This document shows positions 52,939 to 60,519 of a stretch of DNA of 64,000 nucleotides, piece after piece; position 1 is the stretch's first letter; the number at the start of each line of letters is the position of its first letter. Both the position numbers and the translations under genes were made by a program. A model generated the notes under the pieces. That model had not been told where the DNA came from. It saw only the letters and a list, made by a program, of their open reading frames with translations, and did not search any database. This DNA comes from M3007 sp031398055 (GTDB lineage Bacteria; Bacteroidota; Bacteroidia; Chitinophagales; Saprospiraceae), in assembly GCA_031398055.1 (NCBI GenBank), contig JANNMS010000111.1, forward strand, positions 1 to 64,000. The letters run 5' to 3'.

Positions 52939-54015
52939 ATGCAAAAACACAATTTCTCCGCCGGGCCAGCCATTTTGCCCGCAGCAGTTTTAAAAGAAGC
53001 CGCCAAAGCGGTGGCAAATTACCAGGGAATCGGCCTCAGTTTGCTTGAACTCAGCCACCGCGGTCCCGAATTTGAGGCCGTTTTGGCTGAGGCAAATACA
53101 TTGATGAAAGAAATTATTGGACTGCCTGATGGCTACCAAACACTTTGGTTGTCGGGCGGGGCGAGCACCCAGTTTTTTATGATCCCGATGAATTTGCTCG
53201 GCGAAAACGATACGGCAGCCTACGTCAACACCGGAACTTGGGCAACAAATGCCATCAAAGCGGCTAAAAGTTTTGGAAAAATAGAAGTGCTGGCAAGTTC
53301 GGAAGCCGAGAATTTTTCGCACATCCCGAAAAAATACAGCATCCCAAAAACGGCAAAATACCTACACTTGACCAGCAACAACACCATTTTTGGTACGCAA
53401 TTGCACAAATTTCCGAAAAGTCCCGTGCCGATTGTTTGCGATATGTCGTCCGATTTTTTGAGCCGTCCGTTCGATATCAACCAGTTTGGGTTGATTTACG
53501 CCGGGGCGCAAAAAAACCTCGGACCGGCGGGCACGACGGTTGTCATCGTTCGGGAAGATATGTTGGGAAAAGTTGAACGGGCGATGCCAACGATGTTGGA
53601 TTATCGCACATTTATCAAAAACAATTCGATGTACAACACGCCGCCGGTGTTCCCGATTTATGTTTCGATGCTGACTTTGCGGTGGATAAAAAAACTCGGC
53701 GGCCTGAAAGCTATGCAACGCCGCAATAAAATCAAAGGCGCAATTTTGTACGACGAAATTGACCAGAACCCGCTTTTCCGGGGCACGACTGCCGTCGAAG
53801 ACCGCTCACTGATGAACATTTGTTTTGTTATGAACGAAAAATACGCGGCTCTCGAAAAGGAATTTATGAAAGAAACGGAGGCAAATGGCATGGTCGGTTT
53901 GAAAGGCCATCGGTCGGTCGGCGGTTTTCGGGCTTCGGTTTACAATGCGATGGAGAAAAAAAGTGTGCAGGCATTGGCGGATTTAATGGGTGATTTTGCG
54001 CGTCGGAAAGGTTAA
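52939..54015 (+). CDS. serC: Phosphoserine aminotransferase
   Basis: 358 residues. It starts with the family signature HNFSAGPAILP; the PLP lysine is in YAGAQKNLGPAG, and SLLELSHRGPEF and LWLSGGASTQFFMIPMNL are typical. It transfers an amino group from glutamate to 3-phosphohydroxypyruvate in serine synthesis, and can also act in PLP synthesis on the substrate that PdxA, also encoded in this window, uses next. Confidence 0.95.
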   Translation: MQKHNFSAGPAILPAAVLKEAAKAVANYQGIGLSLLELSHRGPEFEAVLAEANTLMKEIIGLPDGYQTLWLSGGASTQFFMIPMNLLGENDTAAYVNTGTWATNAIKAAKSFGKIEVLASSEAENFSHIPKKYSIPKTAKYLHLTSNNTIFGTQLHKFPKSPVPIVCDMSSDFLSRPFDINQFGLIYAGAQKNLGPAGTTVVIVREDMLGKVERAMPTMLDYRTFIKNNSMYNTPPVFPIYVSMLTLRWIKKLGGLKAMQRRNKIKGAILYDEIDQNPLFRGTTAVEDRSLMNICFVMNEKYAALEKEFMKETEANGMVGLKGHRSVGGFRASVYNAMEKKSVQALADLMGDFARRKG

Positions 54016-54114
54016 AATCAAAGTTTTTTTTCGTTAAAATATTTTTGCCCAATTCACGCCGCGCTTCTCCCCGAACTTTTTTAAATCTAAATTTGGTGAA
54101 TCGTTTGATTTTTC

Positions 54115-54122
54115 TACTTTTG
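54115..54122 (+). promoter_or_regulatory. Complete Bacteroidota promoter (-33 TTTG, 19-base spacer, -7 TACTTTTG)
   Basis: The -7 match is preceded by TTTG at 54092-54095 with exactly 19 bases between, the textbook arrangement. It drives the DUF177-rpmF unit; the ATG is 27 bases downstream. Confidence 0.75.
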
Positions 54123-54148
54123 CAGCCCGAAAATCACCACCGCTAACG

Positions 54149-54667
54149 ATGCCGCAGCCATTTGCACATTTTTCGCTTCCGATTCAAGGTTTGAATATTG
54201 GAATTCATCGTTTCAAATTTGATTTGGACGAAACGTTTTTCAATAAATTTGAAGATTCGCCGATAGGAAAATCTGAAATCGAGGTCATTGTTGAATTGGA
54301 CAGACGTTCAGATATGATGTTGTTCGATTTTGAACTGAGCGGTTGGGTCGAAACGGAATGTGATCGCTGCACCGCAGAAATCAATTTAAAAATTGAAGAC
54401 GAGCGGCAACTTTTGGTAAAATTTGGGGAGTTAAAAGAAGCGGACGACGACGAGATTGTTTTTTTGCCGCACGATGCTTCGGAGTTCAATTTGGCCAATT
54501 ATCTGTACGAGTTTTCGATCATGGCCATCCCGTTTATCAAAACTTACGATTGTGAAAACGATGCCAAACCGCCCTGCAATTTCGATATTTTGGGGATGAT
54601 TGGCAAAGAAGAAGATTTCAAAAGTACGCCCAACCCAGTTTGGGAAGATTTGAAAATAGTAAAATAA
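54149..54667 (+). CDS. DUF177 / YceD-family protein
   Basis: 172 residues. The central ELSGWVETECDRCTAEINLKI with paired Cys and a C-terminal region with CENDAKPPCN match the DUF177 family, which precedes rpmF in most bacteria and is linked to 23S rRNA and ribosome assembly. The gene order DUF177-rpmF supports the call. A 12-bp palindrome lies between it and rpmF. Usual downstream fab/plsX genes are absent. Confidence 0.87.
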   Translation: MPQPFAHFSLPIQGLNIGIHRFKFDLDETFFNKFEDSPIGKSEIEVIVELDRRSDMMLFDFELSGWVETECDRCTAEINLKIEDERQLLVKFGELKEADDDEIVFLPHDASEFNLANYLYEFSIMAIPFIKTYDCENDAKPPCNFDILGMIGKEEDFKSTPNPVWEDLKIVK

Positions 54668-54670
54668 TGT

Positions 54671-54713
54671 GGTAATTAGATAATTTGGCAATACGCATCA
54701 TTATCTAATTATC
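54671..54713. repeat. Short palindrome between DUF177 gene and rpmF
   Basis: A perfect 12-bp stem (taattagataat, 54673-54684 with 54700-54711), extendable with a bulge. It lies inside an otherwise conserved two-gene operon. Confidence 0.7.
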
Positions 54714-54748
54714 CGATTGACAAATTAGCATTTTAAAATAAATAAGTC

Positions 54749-54955
54749 ATGCCAAATCCAAAATGGCGGCACTCGAAACGTCGTAAACGCGCCCGCCGTA
54801 CTCACTACGTAACGGATACTCCGCAAATCGCAACAGATAAAACCACTGGCGAACGCCACCTTTTCCACCGTGCATTCAAACTCGATGGCAGTTTGTTTTA
54901 TCGCGGCCAGATGGTCGTTCAAGGCAAAGCCACGGCTTCAACTGCCGAGGAATAG
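54749..54955 (+). CDS. rpmF: 50S ribosomal protein L32
   Basis: 68 residues: MPNPKWRHSKRRKRARRTHY and GERHLFHRAFKLDGSLFYRG. The CxxC zinc motif of C+ L32 is absent, so it is the zinc-free form like the L33 in this window. Length is normal. Confidence 0.95.
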   Translation: MPNPKWRHSKRRKRARRTHYVTDTPQIATDKTTGERHLFHRAFKLDGSLFYRGQMVVQGKATASTAEE

Positions 54956-54990
54956 CCAATTTTTGGACACGTTCGTTCAATTTTGAGGAG

Positions 54991-55030
54991 GCTCCTGTTC
55001 TGCCGGTCGGCACGCGAGGGGCTTTTTCTT
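54991..55030 (+). terminator. Probable terminator after rpmF
   Basis: A 14-base-armed stem with an internal loop (54991-55004 with 55009-55022; outer gctcct/aggggc, inner tgcc/ggca) followed by five T, 36 bases after the rpmF stop. Confidence 0.45.
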
Positions 55031-55051
55031 TTTGTAAAAAACTGGATTGAA

Positions 55052-55432
55052 ATGAAAAAAATCGTCAACACGCCCACCGCCCCGATGCCGATCGGGCCGT
55101 ACAATCAAGCCACTGTATTTAACGGTTTGGTGTTCGTTTCTGGCCAAGTTGCCATTGACCCGCCCGCCGGGCAACTTATTTTGGAAAATATCGAGGCCGA
55201 AACGCACCGGGTTTTGCAAAACGTCCGAGCCATTTTGGAGGCCAGCGGTTCAAGTTTGGAAAAGGTTTTGAAAGCCACTGTTTTCGTCAAAGACATGAAT
55301 ATGTTCGGGCGAATCAATGCAGTTTATGGCGAGTATTTCAAACCTGAATTTGCCCCGGCACGCGAGTTGGTACAGGTTTCTGAACTGCCAAAATTTGTCA
55401 ACATCGAAATTTCAGTGATTGCAACTACCTGA
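55052..55432 (+). CDS. ridA: RidA family enamine/imine deaminase
   Basis: 126 residues from MKKIVNTPTAPMPIGPYNQA, the family N-terminus; an upstream in-frame ATG runs through the terminator. LVFVSGQVAIDP, TVFVKDMNMFGRINAVYGEYF and PARELVQVSELPK match RidA, including the Arg that binds the carboxylate of 2-aminoacrylate-type intermediates. It hydrolyses reactive enamines released by PLP enzymes. trpS starts three bases after its stop codon. Confidence 0.93.
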   Translation: MKKIVNTPTAPMPIGPYNQATVFNGLVFVSGQVAIDPPAGQLILENIEAETHRVLQNVRAILEASGSSLEKVLKATVFVKDMNMFGRINAVYGEYFKPEFAPARELVQVSELPKFVNIEISVIATT

Positions 55433-55435
55433 AAA

Positions 55436-56440
55436 ATGAAAAATGTTCTGTCCTGCGTCCAGCCGACCGGCGACCTGCACATCGGCAACTATTTTGGTGC
55501 GGTAAAAAATTGGGTCGAACTCCAAAACGACTATAATTGTACCTACGGCGTCGTGGATTACCACTCGATGACCATGCCGTACAAAGCCACCGACCTGCGC
55601 GAAAACACTTGGAAAATGGTGTTTTACCTGCTCGCCTGCGGCATCAAACCTGAAAATTTGTTTGTTCAAAGCCTTATCCCGGAACACGTTGAACTGTCAT
55701 GGATTTTAGGCTGCACCACATCCTACGGCGAACTCACGCGGATGACCCAATTCAAGGACAAAACCGACCAATTGAAAGAAAAAGACAAAGAAGCGTTTGT
55801 CAGTTTAGGCATTTTTGCCTACCCGGTTTTGCAGGCGGCGGATATTTTGATTTACCATGCCGATTTTGTTCCGGTGGGAAAAGATCAAGTTCAGCACCTC
55901 GAATTGTCAAAAAACATTGCCCAGCGGTTCAATTTTCAATTTGGAAAAGAATATTTCCGCCACCCCGAACCACTTTTGACCGAAACGCCGAAAATCCTCT
56001 CGCCCGCCGACCCGAACCGGAAAATGAGCAAAAGCCTCGGCGAAAAACATTACATCAATCTTTTTGGCGAGGAAAACGTGGTGCGAAAACAAATCCGCTC
56101 CGCCGTCACCGACACCGCGAATCCCGATGAATCGGGACAAATGAGCGTCGGCGTGAAAAATTTATTTGAAATGCTCCGTGCCTGCGGAGGTTTCGAGGCA
56201 CACAAAAGTTTGATGCTCGACTACGAAAATGGTGCGTTGCGATATTCAGATTTAAAATCTGCGGTGGCAGACGCGCTCGTTTTTTTAATAAATCCGTTCC
56301 GCGAACGCCTTGCCGAACTCAATTCCGACAAACAAAAAATCAAAAACGATATCCAAGAAAGCAGTGCCGAAATCCGAAAACGGGCCCAAAAAACACTCCG
56401 CGAGGTTCGCGAAATCACTGGCTTGCTGCCACTTCGGTAG
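55436..56440 (+). CDS. trpS: Tryptophanyl-tRNA synthetase
   Basis: 334 residues, class I synthetase. The HIGH-like motif is PTGDLHIGNYFGAV and the KMSKS motif is NRKMSKSLGE; LGCTTSYGELTRMTQFKDK and VPVGKDQVQHLELSKNIA are TrpRS hallmarks. It charges tRNA-Trp. It is coupled to ridA by a three-base gap. Confidence 0.96.
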   Translation: MKNVLSCVQPTGDLHIGNYFGAVKNWVELQNDYNCTYGVVDYHSMTMPYKATDLRENTWKMVFYLLACGIKPENLFVQSLIPEHVELSWILGCTTSYGELTRMTQFKDKTDQLKEKDKEAFVSLGIFAYPVLQAADILIYHADFVPVGKDQVQHLELSKNIAQRFNFQFGKEYFRHPEPLLTETPKILSPADPNRKMSKSLGEKHYINLFGEENVVRKQIRSAVTDTANPDESGQMSVGVKNLFEMLRACGGFEAHKSLMLDYENGALRYSDLKSAVADALVFLINPFRERLAELNSDKQKIKNDIQESSAEIRKRAQKTLREVREITGLLPLR

Positions 56441-56559
56441 AAAATTACACGAAGAAAGATAAAAAGGAATGTTTTGCGTCAAAAATTCCCAATTCCTAAT
56501 TTTCAATTCCTAATTTACTTGGTGTTACTTTTACCCGATGTTTTGAAAATCGGTAAAAA

Positions 56560-57273
56560 ATGGGCGAAGTTGACAGTTTTTTTAAATCCGCTTTTTCGGT
56601 GGATAATGTGATTTTTGGATTCGACGGCGGCGACTTGAAAGTCCTGCTAATCCAGCGCGGTGCAGCACCGTTTCAAGGAAAATGGGCGCTGCCCGGCGAT
56701 TTGGTTTACCCAAACGAAGACCTTGACGCAGCAGCCGAGCGCGTACTTGCCCAACTCACCGGCCTGCGCGGAGTTTACCTCGAACAAGTCAAAACTTTTG
56801 GCGCGGTCAACCGCCACCCACTCGGTCGGGTCATCACGGTTGCTTATTTTTCGCTGGTAAAAATTGCCGATTTTAAAGTCGCGCCTGCCTCCTTTGCCCA
56901 AACCGCCCAGTGGTTTTCGGTGGAAAAAGTACACGATTTGGCATTCGACCACATCGAAATTTTGGCGGCTTGCCGTTATCAATTGCAACTGAAAGCCAAG
57001 ATGGAACCCGTCGGTTTTGAACTTTTGCCGCCAAAATTTACGCTCACCAAACTCCAAAATTTGTACGAGTGCCTGCTCCAAACCAAATTGGAGAAGCGGA
57101 ATTTCAGGAAAAAAATCCTCTCGATGGACATTTTGCAGGAACTCGAAGAAATTCAGGAAGGCGTGGCGCACCGCCCGGCGAGGTATTATGGATTTGACCG
57201 CGAACGCTACGACCAGTACATTGCCGAAGGTTTGAGTTTTGATATCCGGGAGCCGAAACGGCAGACGGCGTGA
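56560..57273 (+). CDS. Nudix-domain transcriptional regulator, NrtR-like
   Basis: 237 residues. Residues about 10-145 form a Nudix fold (VIFGFDGGDLKVLLIQRGAAPF, KWALPGDLVYPNEDLDAAAERVLAQLTGL); the Nudix box Glu pattern is degenerate, as in NrtR-type regulators that bind rather than hydrolyse ADP-ribose compounds. Residues about 155-230 form a winged-helix DNA-binding region (FTLTKLQNLYECLLQTKLEKRNFRKKIL). It probably represses NAD or sugar metabolism genes; its targets are not adjacent. Confidence 0.85.
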   Translation: MGEVDSFFKSAFSVDNVIFGFDGGDLKVLLIQRGAAPFQGKWALPGDLVYPNEDLDAAAERVLAQLTGLRGVYLEQVKTFGAVNRHPLGRVITVAYFSLVKIADFKVAPASFAQTAQWFSVEKVHDLAFDHIEILAACRYQLQLKAKMEPVGFELLPPKFTLTKLQNLYECLLQTKLEKRNFRKKILSMDILQELEEIQEGVAHRPARYYGFDRERYDQYIAEGLSFDIREPKRQTA

Positions 57274-57280
57274 TAAAATG

Positions 57281-57346
57281 TACCCGGGAACTCTGTTCCG
57301 GGTAACTTGGTGCCAAAATTGCCGTCCCAGAATGGAGTTCCGGGAT
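57281..57346. repeat. Paired hairpins between Nudix regulator and acyltransferase genes
   Basis: Hairpin 57281-57304 (tacccgg with ccgggta, one bulge) and hairpin about 57324-57346 (tccca..., ...gggat) have related arms in opposite orientation, ggaactctgttcc against ggagttcc. They fill the gap between convergent genes and may terminate both. Confidence 0.7.
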
Positions 57347-57347
57347 A

Positions 57348-58658
57348 CTAAAATTTGCTACGGCGAAAAACAAGTTCTTCCCAAACCTCCGGTTTTGATT
57401 TTTTAAATGAATCAGCCTTCTGCCGATCCCAAAACCGATTGAAAATTTCCAAATATTTTTCCGAAAAATAACCCGCCAAAATCACCGTGCCGATCGCCGC
57501 GACCGCCCAAAACCTATTTTCAAATAAATTTTTTGTAAAAAAATATAGCCCCAAAAGTGCCGCCGAAAAAGTCAAAACCCCACCGACCATTTTGATGTTT
57601 GAATCGTAGCCGACGTACAATTTCAATTTTTTGGCCATAAAAAAAGGCAAAAAACAAGGCAAAAAACAAAAGCCATAACCCACTAAAAAAATCGGCAAAC
57701 CAAAAATCAAAACCAAAATCTCGCCCAATTTTTTCAAAAAAGAGGTCGGTCGGTCGGCAGCCAAAACGGAATCGGTTAAATGATTTTCCTTCAATTTTTC
57801 AAAGTAAAAATTGAGCCGCCCGCGCAAATCTTCGTCATCCAAAAATCGGGCAGTCAAATTTTTTGACCGCTCAAAATTTTCAGCGCAGGCCAGTGGTTTG
57901 TCATTTTCCAAAATTTCTTCCAACTGCCCGATCATTTTTTCGCCCGCCTCGTCGCGGGTGTCGATGGTCAATGTTTTCAATTGATTTTCAATGTGTTGCG
58001 TCAATTCATCGACCGCTGCGGATGCGTTTTTTTCAAAATTTTCCTGCCAATTTTTCACCAAAATCGCCTCCCCAAAATTGACGGTCAACCGACTGCGGAA
58101 CAAATTGGGCGCGTCGTAACTCAATCCGACCGGGATGATTTTCGTGTCCAACGACCATCCGTTTTGATTTTCTGCACCAAAAACGATGCGCGCCGCCCCG
58201 GTTTTCAGCGGTCGAATCCAGCGGTTCATCCAACTCGTCCCCTCGGCTGCGATGTACAAAATGCCCCCGTTTTTCAGGTGGTCGAACGATGCTTTGAAGG
58301 CCGCGTTGTTGCTCCGGTTTTCGCCGTCGGCCACATCCTCTTTTCGTTTTACGGGAATTGCAAACGTGTTTTGCAGCAGCCAGCCGCCGACCGGATTTTT
58401 GAACAAGCCATAATTTGCGAGAAAAAACATGGTGCGCGGGATTTGGATACCCACATTCAACGGGTCCATCAAAGTGCTCGGGTGATTGCTCACGACGATG
58501 GCCGGGCCATCAAAACGCGCGTTTTTTTTGTTCAAAACGCAAATTTTCCGATAAAAAACATGCATCCCCAGCCACGACAGGCCGCGCAGAAATTGGTACA
58601 AAATCCAAAGCAACAGGTTGATTTTCAGAGACTTGCGCCGTGAGTCGTTCATCGTCAA
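57348..58658 (-). CDS. 1-acyl-sn-glycerol-3-phosphate acyltransferase-like protein
   Basis: 436 residues. The acyltransferase motif is VVSNHPSTLMDP, an H-x5-D form usual in this GPAT-like subfamily rather than H-x4-D; IAAEGTSWMNRWIRPLKTGAARI (with the FPEG-like glycine motif) follows. The C-terminal half has at least three membrane segments (LGEILVLIFGLPIFLVGYGF, FLPCFLPFFMA, LTFSAALLGLYFF). It probably acylates a glycerophosphate or related lipid in the inner membrane. It lies 15 bases after def on the same strand. Confidence 0.83.
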   Translation of the reverse strand: MTMNDSRRKSLKINLLLWILYQFLRGLSWLGMHVFYRKICVLNKKNARFDGPAIVVSNHPSTLMDPLNVGIQIPRTMFFLANYGLFKNPVGGWLLQNTFAIPVKRKEDVADGENRSNNAAFKASFDHLKNGGILYIAAEGTSWMNRWIRPLKTGAARIVFGAENQNGWSLDTKIIPVGLSYDAPNLFRSRLTVNFGEAILVKNWQENFEKNASAAVDELTQHIENQLKTLTIDTRDEAGEKMIGQLEEILENDKPLACAENFERSKNLTARFLDDEDLRGRLNFYFEKLKENHLTDSVLAADRPTSFLKKLGEILVLIFGLPIFLVGYGFCFLPCFLPFFMAKKLKLYVGYDSNIKMVGGVLTFSAALLGLYFFTKNLFENRFWAVAAIGTVILAGYFSEKYLEIFNRFWDRQKADSFKKSKPEVWEELVFRRSKF

Positions 58659-58673
58659 AAGTTCATCGTCCGG

Positions 58674-59240
58674 TTATCGGATGTTGAAAAATTTCATTTT
58701 GTAATCTGCCTTCACTTTGCCGAGACGGATTTTTTCCAGTTTTCCCTGCACCATCCGTTTTTTCAAGGGTTTCAGTTTTTCGGTAAAAAGGATGCCCTGG
58801 ATATGGTCGTATTCGTGCTGAATCACGCGGGCGTTGATGCCGCCAAAAGTGGCTTCGTGATGCTCAAATTTTTCATCTTGCCAAGTCAAATGGACGGTTG
58901 GTGGCCGCTCGACATCGCCCCGGATGTCCGGGATGCTCAAACAACCTTCCTCGTAATTTTTCAAATCGCCCGTGGTTTCGAGCATTTGGGCATTAATAAA
59001 AACCATTTTCGCGGGATCGTCGTTCGGAAAAACCTCTTTTCGCTCGACCTCGGCGGTGTCCATTACAAAAAGTCGAATTGAAAGGCCGATTTGCGGGGCA
59101 GCCAAACCAACGCCCTCGGCATGGTGCATCGTTTCGAACATATTTTCGAGGAGTTTTGGGAGTTCGGGATAATCGGGTTCGATAGGCGTGGCCACTTTTT
59201 TCAACACGGGCTGGCCGTAGGCATAAATAGGAAGTATCAT
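58674..59240 (-). CDS. def: Peptide deformylase
   Basis: 188 residues with the three metalloprotease motifs GVGLAAPQIG, EEGCLSIP (Cys ligand) and QHEYDHIQGIL (two His and the catalytic Glu). It removes the formyl group from nascent proteins. The order ruvX-def-acyltransferase on the minus strand suggests an operon. Confidence 0.96.
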   Translation of the reverse strand: MILPIYAYGQPVLKKVATPIEPDYPELPKLLENMFETMHHAEGVGLAAPQIGLSIRLFVMDTAEVERKEVFPNDDPAKMVFINAQMLETTGDLKNYEEGCLSIPDIRGDVERPPTVHLTWQDEKFEHHEATFGGINARVIQHEYDHIQGILFTEKLKPLKKRMVQGKLEKIRLGKVKADYKMKFFNIR

Positions 59241-59315
59241 TAAAATTAACGATTTACGATTTTTGATTTACAATTTGGCAATATTTCAATATCCAAATAT
59301 CTAAATATCCCAATT

Positions 59316-59732
59316 TCACCAATAATTTTCTTGCATAAATTGTTCAAGAATCAGCGCGGCAGCGACTTTGTCCACACGGCTTTTGTCTTGGCGTTTCTTT
59401 TTTCCGATGCCAGATTGCAGGATGATTTTTTTGGCATCGCTGGAAGTATTCCGCTCGTCTTGCCGCCGGATGGGTATTTCCGGAAAGGTTTTTTGCAGTT
59501 TTTCAACAAAATCATCGACCTGCCGGGCAATTTGAGCGGGGTTTCCATCGGCGTGCAAAGGAAGTCCGACGACGAAAATTTCCACGTTTTCTGCGGCGCA
59601 GTATTTTTTCAAAAAATCAAAAATTTCAGGTGTCGGCACGGTCGTCAAACCGCTGGCGATGATTTTCAAAGGGTCGGTCACCGCGATGCCCGTTCTTTTC
59701 AATCCAAAATCGATTGCCAAAATTCTTCCCAT
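59316..59732 (-). CDS. ruvX: Pre-16S rRNA nuclease / Holliday-junction-resolvase-like protein
   Basis: 138 residues: RILAIDFGLKRTGIAVTDPLKIIASGL at the N-terminus and VVGLPLHADGNPA and RQDERNTSSDA are the YqgF/RuvX signature with Asp and Glu ligands for the RNase H-like site. It trims the 5' end of pre-16S rRNA. A palindrome separates it from the OmpH-like gene upstream. Confidence 0.94.
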   Translation of the reverse strand: MGRILAIDFGLKRTGIAVTDPLKIIASGLTTVPTPEIFDFLKKYCAAENVEIFVVGLPLHADGNPAQIARQVDDFVEKLQKTFPEIPIRRQDERNTSSDAKKIILQSGIGKKKRQDKSRVDKVAAALILEQFMQENYW

Positions 59733-59733
59733 A

Positions 59734-59839
59734 AATTAGTTATTGGTTATTGGGGAATTGGGGAATTAGTTATTGGGGAATTGAGAAATTGGTTGTCCAA
59801 TAACTAATTCCCCAATTCTCCAATAACCAATAACCAATT
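59734..59839. repeat. Palindrome with ggttattgg words between ruvX and the OmpH-like gene
   Basis: The left side repeats gttattgg and ggggaatt; the right side carries ccaataactaattcccc and caataaccaataaccaa. Arms pair over about 40 bases with slippage. It is the clearest relative of the elements at 28885, 31932 and 32132. Confidence 0.85.
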
Positions 59840-60442
59840 TCACTTTTTTTCTTCTTTGGCATTTAAAAGTTGTAAAACTTGGTGCGTGATATCGAGGCTG
59901 TCGTTGGCCAAAAGTATTTGCCCCGCTCCTTTTGTGTACGAAAAAATGTAGTCGTACCCGATTTGGCTTTGGATGGTTTTGAGTTTTGCTTCGACATTTG
60001 ACATCAATTCGTTGTAGGCTTTTCGCTGGTCGTCGGCGAGTTGCGCGTCGAGACGGTCGGCTTTTTCACCCAATTTTTGCTGGCGTTCCATCAATTCGTT
60101 GTACTCCGGTTCGAGTTGGGCGGGTGGAATTGTGCCACTTTCTGCCTTTTTTTGGAAGGCCGCCATCTCCCTTGCCAATTTGTCGCGCTCGGCGACGAGG
60201 TTGTTGCTGGCACTTTTGATGCGTTTTTCGATGACCGTTTTCTGGTCTTTTAGCCATTCATATTTCGAATCGAGGGTGTCGGCGTTGACGTAGGCGATGC
60301 GGACGCCGGTTTGTTGGATGCCTGCAGGAGCTTCTATTTTTTCAACCGACGGGGCAGATTTTTTTGAAAAATTCAAATAATAAAGGTGCGCCACCGCAGC
60401 GAGCAACACGAAATTTAGGACGAGGGACAAATTTTTCATCAT
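59840..60442 (-). CDS. OmpH/Skp family periplasmic chaperone
   Basis: 200 residues. An N-terminal hydrophobic segment (LSLVLNFVLLAAVAHLYYL) is a signal anchor; VRIAYVNADTLDSKYEWLKDQ matches the Skp core strand, followed by a long coiled coil (about 70-150; ERDKLAREMAAFQKKAES) and a C-terminal return (YDYIFSYTKGAGQILLANDSLDIT). Skp-like proteins hold outer-membrane proteins in the periplasm. Two adjacent Met codons start it; either is possible. Confidence 0.88.
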   Translation of the reverse strand: MMKNLSLVLNFVLLAAVAHLYYLNFSKKSAPSVEKIEAPAGIQQTGVRIAYVNADTLDSKYEWLKDQKTVIEKRIKSASNNLVAERDKLAREMAAFQKKAESGTIPPAQLEPEYNELMERQQKLGEKADRLDAQLADDQRKAYNELMSNVEAKLKTIQSQIGYDYIFSYTKGAGQILLANDSLDITHQVLQLLNAKEEKK

Positions 60443-60519
60443 TTTTTTAGACTTTGAATGTTGGGTTTTGAGATTTGGAAGGCCGATTTTGAAAAGGGAA
60501 ATGCTGTTATTTCAAAAAT

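Noticed and set aside
54749..54955. Zinc-binding form of L32 (and L33 at 5906)
   Set aside because: The paired CxxC motifs are missing in both proteins, so they are zinc-free forms and not degraded genes.
57348..58658. Acyltransferase with a damaged HX4D motif
   Set aside because: HPSTLMD has five residues between His and Asp, but this spacing is usual in related Bacteroidota proteins (NHPN-type), so it is probably functional.
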